A DNA stretch of 53,109 nucleotides from positions 1-53,109 of the forward strand of contig JAJXVH010000015.1 of the NCBI GenBank assembly GCA_021782205.1. The letters run 5' to 3'. The notes beneath the pieces were generated by a model. The model did no database searches. It was not told the DNA's origin and was given only the letters and a program-made list of their open reading frames with translations. Within the stretch, counting starts at the first letter, position 1; each line of letters starts with the position of its first letter. This DNA is from a bacterium (GTDB lineage Bacteria; Elusimicrobiota; Elusimicrobia; UBA1565; UBA9628). Made by a program: the position numbers and the translations under genes. Below, one piece after another: positions 8,172 to 15,858 of this stretch.

Positions 8172-10532
8172 TCAGCGCGTCCAGCGCCAGCCGCTGATCT
8201 CCGGCAGATCCTCGCCGCGCTCGGCGATGTAGGCCTTGTTGGCCGAGAGCTTCTCACCCCACGCGCGGCGGTGCGCGTCGACGCGCGTGGAGAAGCGCGG
8301 GACGCGCTCCAGGGCGTCGATGGCCAGGCGGTAGCGGTCCATGTCGTTGCGCGCGGCCATGTCGAACGGCGTCGTCGTGGAGCCTTCCTCCTTGTAGCCG
8401 CGCACGTGGATATTCGCGCTGTTGGGGCGACGGTAGGTCAGGCGGTGGATCAGCCATGGATAGCCGTGGAAGGCGAAGACCACGGGCTTGTCGCGCGTGA
8501 AGAGATCCAGGAATGCCTCGTCGGACAATCCGTGCGGGTGCTCCTCGCGCGGCTGGAGCTTCATCAGGTCGACGACGTTGACCACGCGCAGCTTGATGTC
8601 CGGCTCGGCGGCGCGCAGCAAGGACGCCGCGGCCAGAATCTCAAGCGTGGGCACGTCGCCGCAGCAGGCCAGGACCACGTCGGGCTCGCCGGGGTCTCCG
8701 GCGAAATCCCAGACGCCGGCCCCGGCCGCGCAGTGCGCGGCGGCCTGGTCCATGGTCAGCCACTGCGGCGCGGGCTGCTTGCCGGCCACCACCACGTTGA
8801 CGTAGCCGCGGCTGCGCAGGCAGTGGTCGGTCACCGACAGCAAGGTGTTCTGGTCCGGCGGCAGATACACGCGCACCACCTCGGCCTTCTTGTTGACGAC
8901 GTGGTCGAGAAAGCCGGGATCCTGGTGCGAGAAACCGTTGTGGTCCTGGCGCCAGACGTGGGAGCTGAGCAGATAATTGAGCGAGGCGATGGGCTTGCGC
9001 CAGGGCAGGCCGCGCGTGACCTTCAGCCACTTCGCGTGCTGGTTGAACATGGAGTCCACGATGTGGATGAACGCCTCGTAGCAGTTGAAGAAGCCGTGGC
9101 GGCCGGTGAGCAGGTAGCCTTCCAGCCAGCCCTGGCACATGTGCTCGCTCAAGACCTCCATGACGCGGCCGTCGTGAGAGACGGCCTCGTCGCCGGGCAG
9201 GATTTCCGCCATCAGGCAGCGCGCGTCGGCCTCGAAAACCGCGTTCCAGCGATTAGAAGCCGTCTCATCGGGTCCGAACACGCGAAAGTTGCGACGGTTG
9301 GCCTTGAGCACGTCGCGCAAAAAGCGGCCCTGCGCGCGCGTGGCCTCGGAGTCCTCGGCTCCCGGACGCGGCACGTCGACCGCGTACGCGCGATAGTCCG
9401 GCAGGCGCAGGTCGCGCAGGCGCAAGCCGCCGTTGGCGCGCGTGCTGGCGCTCATGCGCCGCGCGCCCTTGGGCGCCAGCGCGGCCAATTCCGCGCGCAG
9501 GCGTCCGCGCGCGTCGAAGAGCTCCCCAGGCCGGTAGCCTTTCATCCAGGACTCAAGCATCGTCAGATGCTCGGGCTTGTCCATGTCGCCCATCGGCACC
9601 TGATGGGCGCGAAACGTACCCTCGACCGGACGGCCGTCGACGACCTTCGGCCCCGTCCAGCCCTTCGGCGTGCGCAGGACGATCATCGGCCAGGCCGGGC
9701 GCGTGGAGCGCGCGTGCCGCGCGCGCGCGGCGCGCTGAATATGCGCGATCTTGTCGGCGCACGCGTCCAGCGCGGCGGCCATGCGCTGGTGCACGCGCGC
9801 GGGCACGTCGCCGGAGACGATCACCGGGTCGTAGCCGTAGCCGCGCAGGAGGGAGAGCAGTTCATTCTCGGGGATGCGCGCCAGCACCGTGGGTCCGGCG
9901 ATCTTGTAGCCGTTGAGCGCGAGAATGGGCAGCACCGCGCCGTCGCGCCGCGGGTTGAGAAATTTATTGGAGTGCCAACTCGCCGCCAGCGGGCCCGTCT
10001 CCGCCTCGCCGTCGCCGATCACGCACACCGCCAGCAAGTCGGGATCGTCGAAGACCGCGCCGTAGGCGTGCGCCAGCGCGTAGCCCAGCTCCCCGCCTTC
10101 GTGGATGGAGCCCGGCGTCTCCGGCGCCACGTGGCTGGGAATGCCGCCCGGAAACGAGAACTGCTTGAAGAGCCGCCGCAGGCCGTCCTCGTCGCGCGTG
10201 ATGTGCGGATAGATCTCGCTGTAGGTGCCTTCCAGGTAGGCGTTGGCGACGGCCGCGGGGCCGCCGTGGCCAGGTCCCGCGATAAACAGCGCGTCCAAGC
10301 CGCGCGCGCGGATCAGCCGGTTGACGTGCGCGTAGACCAGGTTCAGGCCCGGCGTCGTGCCCCAGTGGCCCAGCAGGCGCGGCTTGACGTGCGCGCGCTC
10401 CAGCGGAACCTTGAGCAGCGGGTTGTCGAGCAGATAAATCTGACCGACCGACAAATAGTTGGCCGCTCGCCAGTACGCGTCGAGTCGCGATAGTTCCGCG
10501 GCGGACAGGGGCTTGCGCGAGGGGGTTTTCAT
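8172..10532 (-). CDS. xfp: Xylulose-5-phosphate/fructose-6-phosphate phosphoketolase
   Basis: 786-residue thiamine diphosphate enzyme of the cytoplasm. It splits xylulose 5-phosphate or fructose 6-phosphate with phosphate into acetyl phosphate plus glyceraldehyde 3-phosphate or erythrose 4-phosphate. The length is normal for the family. Visible motifs are [10 protein letters not shown] (residues 55-64), GPGHGGPA (86-93), [15 protein letters not shown], and the TPP/Mg site GDGEAETGP (173-181). The start at 10532 has no clear ribosome site. A sigma-54-type element sits 42 bases upstream, back to back with another reading toward a small unknown gene. Neighbouring Usp and hemerythrin genes suggest it makes acetyl phosphate and ATP under oxygen limitation or dormancy rather than serving routine pentose use. 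Confidence 0.95.
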   Translation of the reverse strand: MKTPSRKPLSAAELSRLDAYWRAANYLSVGQIYLLDNPLLKVPLERAHVKPRLLGHWGTTPGLNLVYAHVNRLIRARGLDALFIAGPGHGGPAAVANAYLEGTYSEIYPHITRDEDGLRRLFKQFSFPGGIPSHVAPETPGSIHEGGELGYALAHAYGAVFDDPDLLAVCVIGDGEAETGPLAASWHSNKFLNPRRDGAVLPILALNGYKIAGPTVLARIPENELLSLLRGYGYDPVIVSGDVPARVHQRMAAALDACADKIAHIQRAARARHARSTRPAWPMIVLRTPKGWTGPKVVDGRPVEGTFRAHQVPMGDMDKPEHLTMLESWMKGYRPGELFDARGRLRAELAALAPKGARRMSASTRANGGLRLRDLRLPDYRAYAVDVPRPGAEDSEATRAQGRFLRDVLKANRRNFRVFGPDETASNRWNAVFEADARCLMAEILPGDEAVSHDGRVMEVLSEHMCQGWLEGYLLTGRHGFFNCYEAFIHIVDSMFNQHAKWLKVTRGLPWRKPIASLNYLLSSHVWRQDHNGFSHQDPGFLDHVVNKKAEVVRVYLPPDQNTLLSVTDHCLRSRGYVNVVVAGKQPAPQWLTMDQAAAHCAAGAGVWDFAGDPGEPDVVLACCGDVPTLEILAAASLLRAAEPDIKLRVVNVVDLMKLQPREEHPHGLSDEAFLDLFTRDKPVVFAFHGYPWLIHRLTYRRPNSANIHVRGYKEEGSTTTPFDMAARNDMDRYRLAIDALERVPRFSTRVDAHRRAWGEKLSANKAYIAERGEDLPEISGWRWTR

Positions 10533-10573
10533 AGTGGTTTCAATCTAGCAAAACAGCGGACATCAAACTCCAA

Positions 10574-10587
10574 GCAACACGGCGGCC
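10574..10587 (-). promoter_or_regulatory. Sigma-54-type promoter for phosphoketolase
   Basis: The minus strand reads GGCCGCCGTGTTGC, with GG at 10587-10586 and GC at 10575-10574 separated by ten bases. Expected start near 10562, about 30 bases before the xfp ATG. Confidence 0.6.
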
Positions 10588-10598
10588 GCGGCGCGCGC

Positions 10599-10612
10599 GG
10601 CCGAGACGTTGC
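10599..10612 (+). promoter_or_regulatory. Sigma-54-type promoter for the 108-residue protein
   Basis: GGCCGAGACGTTGC, with GG at 10599-10600 and GC at 10611-10612. Expected start near 10624, upstream of the AAGGAGG ribosome site at 10643-10649. It is back to back with the xfp promoter, eleven bases away. Confidence 0.6.
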
Positions 10613-10657
10613 GAACATCACAAATGCCGTACGCCGGGCTCGAAGGAGGACACGGCC

Positions 10658-10984
10658 ATGACCACCGCGACGCTCGAAAAAACTTCCAAACCGTCCATAC
10701 GCACCCAGCTGTCGGTCGACTTTCCGCGCCAATACCAGACGATTATCGGTTCGGATTACACGTTCCGCATCAGCGCCCCCGAGAACGCCCGCTCCGTCGA
10801 GATCGCCATCGACCAAGGCGCCTGGCGGACCTGCCGCCCGGCCGTCGGCTATTGGTGGAGCGACTGGTCGGGCTACGATGACGGCGAGCACGAGGTCGTC
10901 GCCCGCCTGGTCACCGCCGAAGGCTGCACGGTCAGCGCGGAGCCGCACGAGTTCGTCGTGCGGCGCGACGCGCAGTTCGCGTAG
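10658..10984 (+). CDS. Small conserved protein, possible Ig-like/carbohydrate-binding fold
   Basis: 108 residues with an excellent ribosome site (AAGGAGG, nine bases before the ATG). There is no signal peptide or membrane segment. The middle is rich in Trp and Tyr (GAWRTCRPAVGYWWSDWSGY), followed by a DDGEHEVVARL strand, a pattern seen in small beta-sandwich domains such as CBM48-like modules. I cannot name the family. It is expressed divergently from phosphoketolase with its own sigma-54-type promoter, so it probably belongs to the same stress response. It might bind a glucan or act as a small regulatory partner; both ideas are speculation from composition and position. Confidence 0.75.
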   Translation: MTTATLEKTSKPSIRTQLSVDFPRQYQTIIGSDYTFRISAPENARSVEIAIDQGAWRTCRPAVGYWWSDWSGYDDGEHEVVARLVTAEGCTVSAEPHEFVVRRDAQFA

Positions 10985-11003
10985 CTTGTCCAGGCACGGA
11001 CGC

Positions 11004-11603
11004 CTACGGTGCCTTGCGTATGTTCGCGCGGAGAGCGGCAAGCCTGTCCTGGAAACCGGCGGCGTCGCCGAAATCCAGGAAATCCCGGTAGCGCTCATGC
11101 GCGCCGGCCCGGGAGCGCGCGTTCTTGATCGGACAGAAATACTGCTCGGTGCGCGCGGCGACCTCGCGCGCGTAGGCGACCACCCCGTTGGCGTAGGCGC
11201 AATAGTCGCAATTGAGCCGTTCGATCCAGTTCAGGTAGCGCAGTCCACCGCGATCACAGACGATGAAGAGCGCGCGCTCCGCCTTCGCGATTCCGTAGAT
11301 GGGAAAGCAGACCGCCTGATAGAGCGTCACCCACGCGTCGAGCGCCGCCAGCGGCACGATCAGCGAGTAGATCACCGGCGCGACCAGCAGACTGAGAGGC
11401 GGCGCGCTCCACAAAAAAGCGAGGACTCCCTGTCGCAGCGCGTCGTGCAACGCGGCGGTCTCGCTTTCGAAAGCGATTCGGCCTTTCTCGACGCGGTATC
11501 GGAAGCGACGCCGGCTCCGCGCGACCTCGACTTCCAGTTCGCGCTCCAGTTCCCGTTCAAGTTCGGCGATGCGCGCCGCGATGCCGGCAAGAGTCGAATT
11601 CAT
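11004..11603 (-). CDS. Conserved membrane protein with C-terminal CDYC...CPIK motif
   Basis: 199 residues. I chose the ATG at 11603, preceded by GGAGG, over an in-frame start 111 bases upstream. Residues 1-60 are a charged coiled coil (AELERELERELEVEVARSRR), followed by two hydrophobic stretches (APVIYSLIVPLAALDAWVTL). The C-terminal part carries LNCDYCAYANGVVAY and EQYFCPIKNA, suggesting a metal site or a disulfide. I recall close relatives as conserved hypothetical proteins in Proteobacteria, but no function is known to me. It ends convergently with the 108-residue gene. A sigma-54-type promoter precedes it. Confidence 0.75.
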   Translation of the reverse strand: MNSTLAGIAARIAELERELERELEVEVARSRRRFRYRVEKGRIAFESETAALHDALRQGVLAFLWSAPPLSLLVAPVIYSLIVPLAALDAWVTLYQAVCFPIYGIAKAERALFIVCDRGGLRYLNWIERLNCDYCAYANGVVAYAREVAARTEQYFCPIKNARSRAGAHERYRDFLDFGDAAGFQDRLAALRANIRKAP

Positions 11604-11638
11604 GGGCAGCCTCCGCGCGTCCCGGCGTCCGTTCCCAG

Positions 11639-11652
11639 GCAACGCGCCGGCC
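11639..11652 (-). promoter_or_regulatory. Sigma-54-type promoter for the 199-residue membrane protein
   Basis: The minus strand reads GGCCGGCGCGTTGC, GG at 11652-11651 and GC at 11640-11639. Expected start near 11627, leaving a leader of about 24 bases that holds the GGAGG site. Confidence 0.55.
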
Positions 11653-11737
11653 GCGCGCGGCGCTCGGGTCCGACGCGGGAAAGAATCCTTTCGCGCCGCG
11701 CGGCATCCATACAAAGAGGTCCCCCGGAGGCCACGCC

Positions 11738-12610
11738 ATGACCGAAAAACGCTCTATTGCCCGCGCTTCGCGGCCGTCCGCCGCTGCGCGCTTTCCGCCG
11801 CGGCGCATACTCGCCGCGACCGATCTGGGGCCGTCGTCGGCGGCGGCCCTGCGCGCCGTCAAAATTTGGGCCGCTCTCTTCGGCGCGGAGGTCACGGTGC
11901 TCCACGCCCAGCATTTCGACGCTCCCGCCTACTTCACCTCCGAGCAGACACGCACGCTGGCGCGGGAAATGAAGGCGGCGCGCGCGCGCGCGGCCGCCGC
12001 GCTGGCGGGCGACGCCGCTAAAATATTGGGCGCGCCGCCCCGCGCGCTTGTCGTCGAGAAGCCGCCCGTCGACGCCGTGCTGAGCGCGGCCCAGGATTGG
12101 GACGCGGATCTGATCGCCCTGGGCACGCACGGACGCCGCGGCGCCGCGCGCCTCTGGCTGGGCTCGGTGGCCGAGGGAGTCCTGCGCCGCAGCGACAGGC
12201 CCGTCTTGGCCGTCGGCCCCGCCGCCGAGACGAAGCCGATGCGGCGAATCCTGTGCCCCGTGGGCGAGGGCGCGACCGGGGCCGCAGCCCTCGCGTACGC
12301 CGCGGCCCTGGCGCGGGCGCTGGACGCCAAGCTCCTGCTGCTTCACGCCGCGGGCAAAAAGCCCGACGCGGCCGATTGTCCCTGGGACCGCACGGAGTTG
12401 GGCCGCCTGTGCGAAATCGAGGAGATCGGCGTCGCGGCCGACCCGGCGGGCGCCGTCCTGCGCGCCGCGCGCGACCGGCGCGCGGACCTGGTGGTCATGG
12501 GCGCGCGCCGGTCACAGTCCGCGTTCGGACCCCTGTTCAGTTCCACGACGGAGCGGGTCATGCGCCTGCTCGGCGCTCCGCTCCTCGTCATTCCCGGTCC
12601 CGAGGCATGA
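11738..12610 (+). CDS. Tandem-domain universal stress protein
   Basis: 290 residues with two UspA folds, about 20-155 and 165-288. The first keeps the ATP-binding pattern GTHGRRG followed by GSVAEGVLRRSDRPVL. The second is degenerate at the same place (GARRSQSAFG, SSTTERVMR), so it may not bind nucleotide. Such tandem Usps are cytoplasmic and are usually raised in hypoxia, starvation and other growth-arrest states. A GGAGG ribosome site precedes the ATG. Unlike its neighbours, no GG-N10-GC element was found upstream, so its promoter is unclear. It lies divergent to the 199-residue membrane protein and convergent with the second hemerythrin. Confidence 0.88.
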   Translation: MTEKRSIARASRPSAAARFPPRRILAATDLGPSSAAALRAVKIWAALFGAEVTVLHAQHFDAPAYFTSEQTRTLAREMKAARARAAAALAGDAAKILGAPPRALVVEKPPVDAVLSAAQDWDADLIALGTHGRRGAARLWLGSVAEGVLRRSDRPVLAVGPAAETKPMRRILCPVGEGATGAAALAYAAALARALDAKLLLLHAAGKKPDAADCPWDRTELGRLCEIEEIGVAADPAGAVLRAARDRRADLVVMGARRSQSAFGPLFSSTTERVMRLLGAPLLVIPGPEA

Positions 12611-12652
12611 CGCCGCCTTCGCGCCCGCGCCGAGGCCGCGTCCGGACTTTCG

Positions 12653-13171
12653 TCAGCGCCGGCCGTCCATGTAGTCCGCGGCATCCTCCCGCTCCAGCGC
12701 CAGTTCGCGCTCCAGGCGCTTGACCCGCGCGTCGACGCGCCGCGCGAGCGCCCGCGCCCGGGAACGGCCGGCCGCGTGCGCGTAGCGCGGCCATATGTCC
12801 TGCTCCTCGGTTTCGAAATGCCGCCTCAGCCGCGCGGCCAGTTCCCGCGCCCGCGAAGAAAAATGCTCCCACGATCCGGAAGACTCCTCGAGCATGCCGC
12901 GGACCTCGTCGCGCAGCACGCCGACCTCCGCGTGCTCGCGTCTCAGTTCCGCCGCGGCCTGCGCTGTTGCCGCGTCGGAAGGGTCCGGCGGATCGGCGAA
13001 GGCCTCCGCCTCGATTTCCTCGTGGCGCTCCAGCGCGGTCAGAAGAACCAGGAGGTCGACCCGGGCGTCCGCGCGGCCTTCCTCCTCCACGCGGGACAGC
13101 GCCCGCTCGATGCGATCGATCATGCGCAGAAACACGCGATGCTCCCGCGCCAACGCCGCGACCACGCTCAT
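12653..13171 (-). CDS. Hemerythrin HHE-domain protein (second copy)
   Basis: 172 residues. The helices show the hemerythrin pattern of REHRVFLRMID, ALERHEEIEAEAF, RREHAEVGVLRDEV and RRHFETEEQDIWPRY, so a di-iron site for O2 or NO is expected. The C-terminal 35 residues are a charged coiled-coil-like tail (DARVKRLERELALERED) that the copy at 5176-5619 lacks. Its ATG overlaps the stop of the 136-residue gene upstream as ATGA, so the two form a two-gene operon. The predicted promoter is the minus-strand sigma-54 element at 13613-13626. Confidence 0.87.
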   Translation of the reverse strand: MSVVAALAREHRVFLRMIDRIERALSRVEEEGRADARVDLLVLLTALERHEEIEAEAFADPPDPSDAATAQAAAELRREHAEVGVLRDEVRGMLEESSGSWEHFSSRARELAARLRRHFETEEQDIWPRYAHAAGRSRARALARRVDARVKRLERELALEREDAADYMDGRR

Positions 13172-13578
13172 AACGCCCCCCGCGACCGCAGATTCTCGTG
13201 GAATTCAATATGCTTTTGCACATCTGCGAGCAACCGCGACAAGGCGCCGCGCACCGCATACACATGTCGGCCGTCGCAGAGACCGGCCAGGACGCGCAGC
13301 AAACGTTCTTCGTTTTCGATCATTTCGCTCTGGCGCTCCAGCGCGACCGCATTTTTCGCGTCGCCCGCGGACGCCAGCGTGCGCGCCAGCGCGCCGTCCT
13401 TTTTTCCGTGGCGGCGCAAGGCTTCGCGCAGCCGCCCTTCCCGGGCGCACAGGCTGCGCACGTTCACCCGTGCCTGATCGTCCCAACCCGCGCCTGCAGC
13501 GCGCCCCATAAGCGCGAATAGCCGAACCAGCCGCGCGCGCACCTCCGTCAGTCCATTCGCGTCGACGCGAGTCGCCAT
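13168..13578 (-). CDS. Small helical protein coupled to hemerythrin, unknown function
   Basis: 136 residues starting at the ATG at 13578 (MATRVDANGLTEV), chosen because GGAGGTG lies just before it. Longer in-frame starts would run through the divergent Usp promoter. The sequence is predicted all-helical, with GLCDGRHVYAVRGALSRLL and VQKHIEFHENLRSRG near the end. Those His and Glu residues could bind metal, but the spacing does not match a hemerythrin domain. No family is recognised. Translational coupling to the hemerythrin downstream suggests they act together. Confidence 0.65.
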   Translation of the reverse strand: MATRVDANGLTEVRARLVRLFALMGRAAGAGWDDQARVNVRSLCAREGRLREALRRHGKKDGALARTLASAGDAKNAVALERQSEMIENEERLLRVLAGLCDGRHVYAVRGALSRLLADVQKHIEFHENLRSRGAL

Positions 13579-13612
13579 GGTGCCACCTCCGGACCCGTCA
13601 AGGGACAATGGC

Positions 13613-13626
13613 GCAACGGAAGCGCC
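13613..13626 (-). promoter_or_regulatory. Sigma-54-type promoter for the hemerythrin operon
   Basis: The minus strand reads GGCGCTTCCGTTGC, GG at 13626-13625 and GC at 13614-13613. Expected start near 13601, about 23 bases before the ATG at 13578. Confidence 0.65.
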
Positions 13627-13638
13627 TGGGTTACATTT

Positions 13639-13652
13639 GGCATTTTCATTGC
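13639..13652 (+). promoter_or_regulatory. Sigma-54-type promoter for the Usp/histidine-kinase operon
   Basis: GGCATTTTCATTGC preceded by ATTT. This is the best match in the window to the TTGGCA-N6-TTGC consensus, with GG at 13639-13640 and GC at 13651-13652. Expected start near 13664, about 20 bases before the ATG at 13684. It faces away from 13613-13626 with a 12-base gap. Confidence 0.75.
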
Positions 13653-13683
13653 GTTCATAATCCACGCCATGCGGAGAACGACC

Positions 13684-14514
13684 ATGTTTCACTTTCCCCC
13701 GCGCCGCATTCTCGTCGCCGTCGACTTTTCCAACGCTTCCGCGCACGCCCTGCGGGCGGCTAAATTGCTGGCGAAAAGCTTTCATGCGTCCTTGGAAGCC
13801 GCCTACTGCGAAGCGCCTCTCTCCGCCGAACTTTTCGCCTACGGGCCCTACGCGGAAGACCGCGAGAGCCTGCACCGCACCGTCCGCAGCCTGCGCCTGC
13901 GCGTGACCGGCGACCTGCCGCTACACGCCGGCTACGGCGAGCCCGCGACGCTGATCTCGCGCGTCGCGCGCCGGCGCGGCGCGGACCTCGTCGTCGTGGG
14001 CACGCACGGCCGGCGCGGGCTCATGCGGGCGTTGCTCGGCTCCGTGGCCGAATCCGTCATCCGCGAGTCTCCGGTGCCCGTGCTCGTGGTGCGCAAGGAT
14101 TTCCGTCTTCCGCGCCGCGTACTCGCGCCGATCGCCGAGGACCGCGATGCCGCGCGCGGACTGCTTGCGGCGGGTCTGGTCGCGCGCGCGTTCAAAGCCC
14201 GCCTCGACGTCCTGCACGTCGTCGAGGATCCCATTTTCGGCGCGAACCCGGAACGCCTGCTGTCCGCCCGCCTGCGCCGCTTGCCGCCCGGAGTGCGCCG
14301 CGACACGCGTCCGACGGCGGAGGTCAAGCTCGGACAGCCTGTTCCTGCGATCTTACGGGCGACGCGCGGCCGCGACCTGATGGTTCTGCTCGCGCGCTCG
14401 AAATCGCTGCTCGGCGACATGGTCCTGGGTACCACGGCCGAGCGCTTGGCGCGCTTCTCGCCCATACCGGTCCTCGCGATTGCCGCCGCAGCCGCGGGAG
14501 GCGGCCGTGGGTGA
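13684..14514 (+). CDS. Tandem-domain universal stress protein
   Basis: 276 residues with two UspA folds. The ATG at 13684 (MFHFPPRRILVAVDFS) is preferred over one 15 bases upstream because GGAG sits seven bases before it. The first domain keeps GTHGRRG and GSVAESVIRESPVPVLVV for ATP binding. The second is weaker (LLARSKSLLGDMVLGTTAERLARFS). It resembles the Usp at 11738-12610, so the two may be an old duplication. The histidine kinase start lies inside its last codons, showing translational coupling. A sensor kinase expressed with a Usp suggests a stress-signalling pair. Confidence 0.88.
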   Translation: MFHFPPRRILVAVDFSNASAHALRAAKLLAKSFHASLEAAYCEAPLSAELFAYGPYAEDRESLHRTVRSLRLRVTGDLPLHAGYGEPATLISRVARRRGADLVVVGTHGRRGLMRALLGSVAESVIRESPVPVLVVRKDFRLPRRVLAPIAEDRDAARGLLAAGLVARAFKARLDVLHVVEDPIFGANPERLLSARLRRLPPGVRRDTRPTAEVKLGQPVPAILRATRGRDLMVLLARSKSLLGDMVLGTTAERLARFSPIPVLAIAAAAAGGGRG

Positions 14515-15646
14515 GAACGCGGCGTCGCTCCTGCCTCTCTTCGACCAGCTTGCCGACGGAGTGTGCCTGTCCGACGACAACGGCCGGATACTCTATCTCA
14601 ACCCGCCCGCCGAGCGGCTGCTGGGCGTCGGCCTCGACCAGGTCGGCTCGACGTCGCTCTGCGACCTGCTCTGCGCGCGGCTGATCCGGGAAGACGGATC
14701 CGACTGCGCCAGCGGATGCGCGATGAAGCGGGCCGTCGGCGGCGAGACGGCGGCGACGTTCCGCGGCCGCTACGGCACCAAGCCGTTCTTCTCCTGGCAC
14801 GATGACGCGATCTCCCGCGTCGACGAGCGAAAAAGCCTGCGCGTGCGCTGCCTGAAGACCACGACGGCCTGGCTTGACCGCGCGCACCCGGGCAAGAGGC
14901 TGACCCTTATCGAGGACGCCACGGCTCAGGAAAGGCTGGACATGGAACGCGCGGACTGGCGCCACATGATCGCGCACGACCTGCGCAATCCGCTGACGAG
15001 CATCCAAGCCGTGCTGGCGTCCCTGCAGGACGACGCGCAGGGCGGCGCGCCGGTGACGCTCGATGCCGAGGCCCTGCGCATCGGCGTGTCGAACTGCGGA
15101 CGCATGGCCGAACTCCTCGATCTCTACCTGGACGTCGCCAAGCTCGACGCGGGACTGATGCCGGTCGAGGCTCGGGAGCTCGACGGCGCGCAGGTCGCCG
15201 AGCGTTGCGCGGCGCAGCAGGCGCCGCTGGCGCGCGCGCGCGCAGTGACGCTGGTCGTGCGCACGGAAGACGGTGCGCGCGTGCTGGCCGACGAAGCGCT
15301 GCTGGAGCGCGTCCTGCAGAATCTCCTCGACAACGCCGTCAAATACGCTCCGGAAGGCGGCCGCGTGGAGCTCGCTCTGGACGCGGCGTCGCCGGACTTC
15401 GTCCTTTTTCACGTGACGGACAACGGCCCCGGCATACCGGAAGAAGAGCTTCCGCTTCTCTTCGACCGCTACCACCAGGCGCGGGCGCGGCGGGAAGGGC
15501 GGACCAAGGGCACGGGACTGGGCTTGGCCTTCTGCCGCCGCGCGCTGTCGGCGATGAACGGAGACATCCGCGTGGAGTCCGCGCCGGGCCAGGGTAGCCG
15601 CTTCACCGTTTTTCTCCCCAAGGCCGCCGCGGGGGAGCCCTCATGA
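14507..15646 (+). CDS. PAS-domain sensor histidine kinase (orphan)
   Basis: 379 residues, without membrane segments. The GTG at 14507 is chosen because GGGAGG sits five bases upstream; it overlaps the Usp stop by eight bases. A PAS domain covers about 5-125, with cysteines clustered at CDLLCARL and DCASGCAMK, which could sense redox state or metal. The dimerisation/phosphoacceptor helix is at HMIAHDLRNPLTS with H157. The ATPase domain shows NLLDNAVKYAPEGG, DNGPGI and GTGLGLAF. No response regulator is adjacent. It could phosphorylate the activator at 20586-21800 or an unlinked partner. Confidence 0.88.
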   Translation: MGENAASLLPLFDQLADGVCLSDDNGRILYLNPPAERLLGVGLDQVGSTSLCDLLCARLIREDGSDCASGCAMKRAVGGETAATFRGRYGTKPFFSWHDDAISRVDERKSLRVRCLKTTTAWLDRAHPGKRLTLIEDATAQERLDMERADWRHMIAHDLRNPLTSIQAVLASLQDDAQGGAPVTLDAEALRIGVSNCGRMAELLDLYLDVAKLDAGLMPVEARELDGAQVAERCAAQQAPLARARAVTLVVRTEDGARVLADEALLERVLQNLLDNAVKYAPEGGRVELALDAASPDFVLFHVTDNGPGIPEEELPLLFDRYHQARARREGRTKGTGLGLAFCRRALSAMNGDIRVESAPGQGSRFTVFLPKAAAGEPS

Positions 15647-15720
15647 GCGCCGGCGATATCGTCGCCTCGCTGGACCTGACGGCGGCGACACCCCCTTCAA
15701 AAAATGGGCTGCAGACTTGA
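15643..15720 (+). other. 25-codon open frame coupled to the kinase, possible gene remnant
   Basis: An ATG overlapping the kinase stop as ATGA opens a frame that reads MSAGDIVASLDLTAATPP and stops at 15720. ATGA overlap is how real operons are joined in this window, so this may be the first codons of a lost gene, for example a response regulator, cut by the AT-richer DNA that follows. It may also be chance. Confidence 0.25.
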
Positions 15721-15782
15721 CCCTGTTAGCGTCAAAAGATAAATTCACACGGTCCGGGAGCACGGCACGCTGAAGTATACTC

Positions 15783-15796
15783 GGACGAATCGTTGC
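15783..15796 (+). promoter_or_regulatory. Sigma-54-type promoter for the Cyc2-like gene
   Basis: GGACGAATCGTTGC, with GG at 15783-15784 and GC at 15795-15796. Expected start near 15808, giving a leader of about 50 bases that contains AAAAGGAG before the ATG at 15859. Confidence 0.6.
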
Positions 15797-15858
15797 GTGA
15801 CACGGATCGACCGCTCGCTGTACGCGACGGCAAGCCCGCACCCAAAAGGAGATCATTC

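Noticed and set aside
8271-10493. 740-codon frame opposite phosphoketolase
   Set aside because: Arg/Val/Gln-rich shadow with no start signal, while phosphoketolase motifs are complete.
10988-11014. Short hairpin between the convergent 108- and 199-residue genes as a terminator
   Set aside because: The stem is about seven pairs with a mismatch and has no T run, and it partly lies inside a coding end. Too weak to list.
11653-11737. Sigma-54-type promoter for the Usp gene at 11738
   Set aside because: No TTGC and no GG-N10-GC found on the plus strand in this gap.
15717-15735. TTGAC...GTCAA inverted repeat as a transposon end
   Set aside because: Arms are only five bases, and no second copy or transposase is visible.
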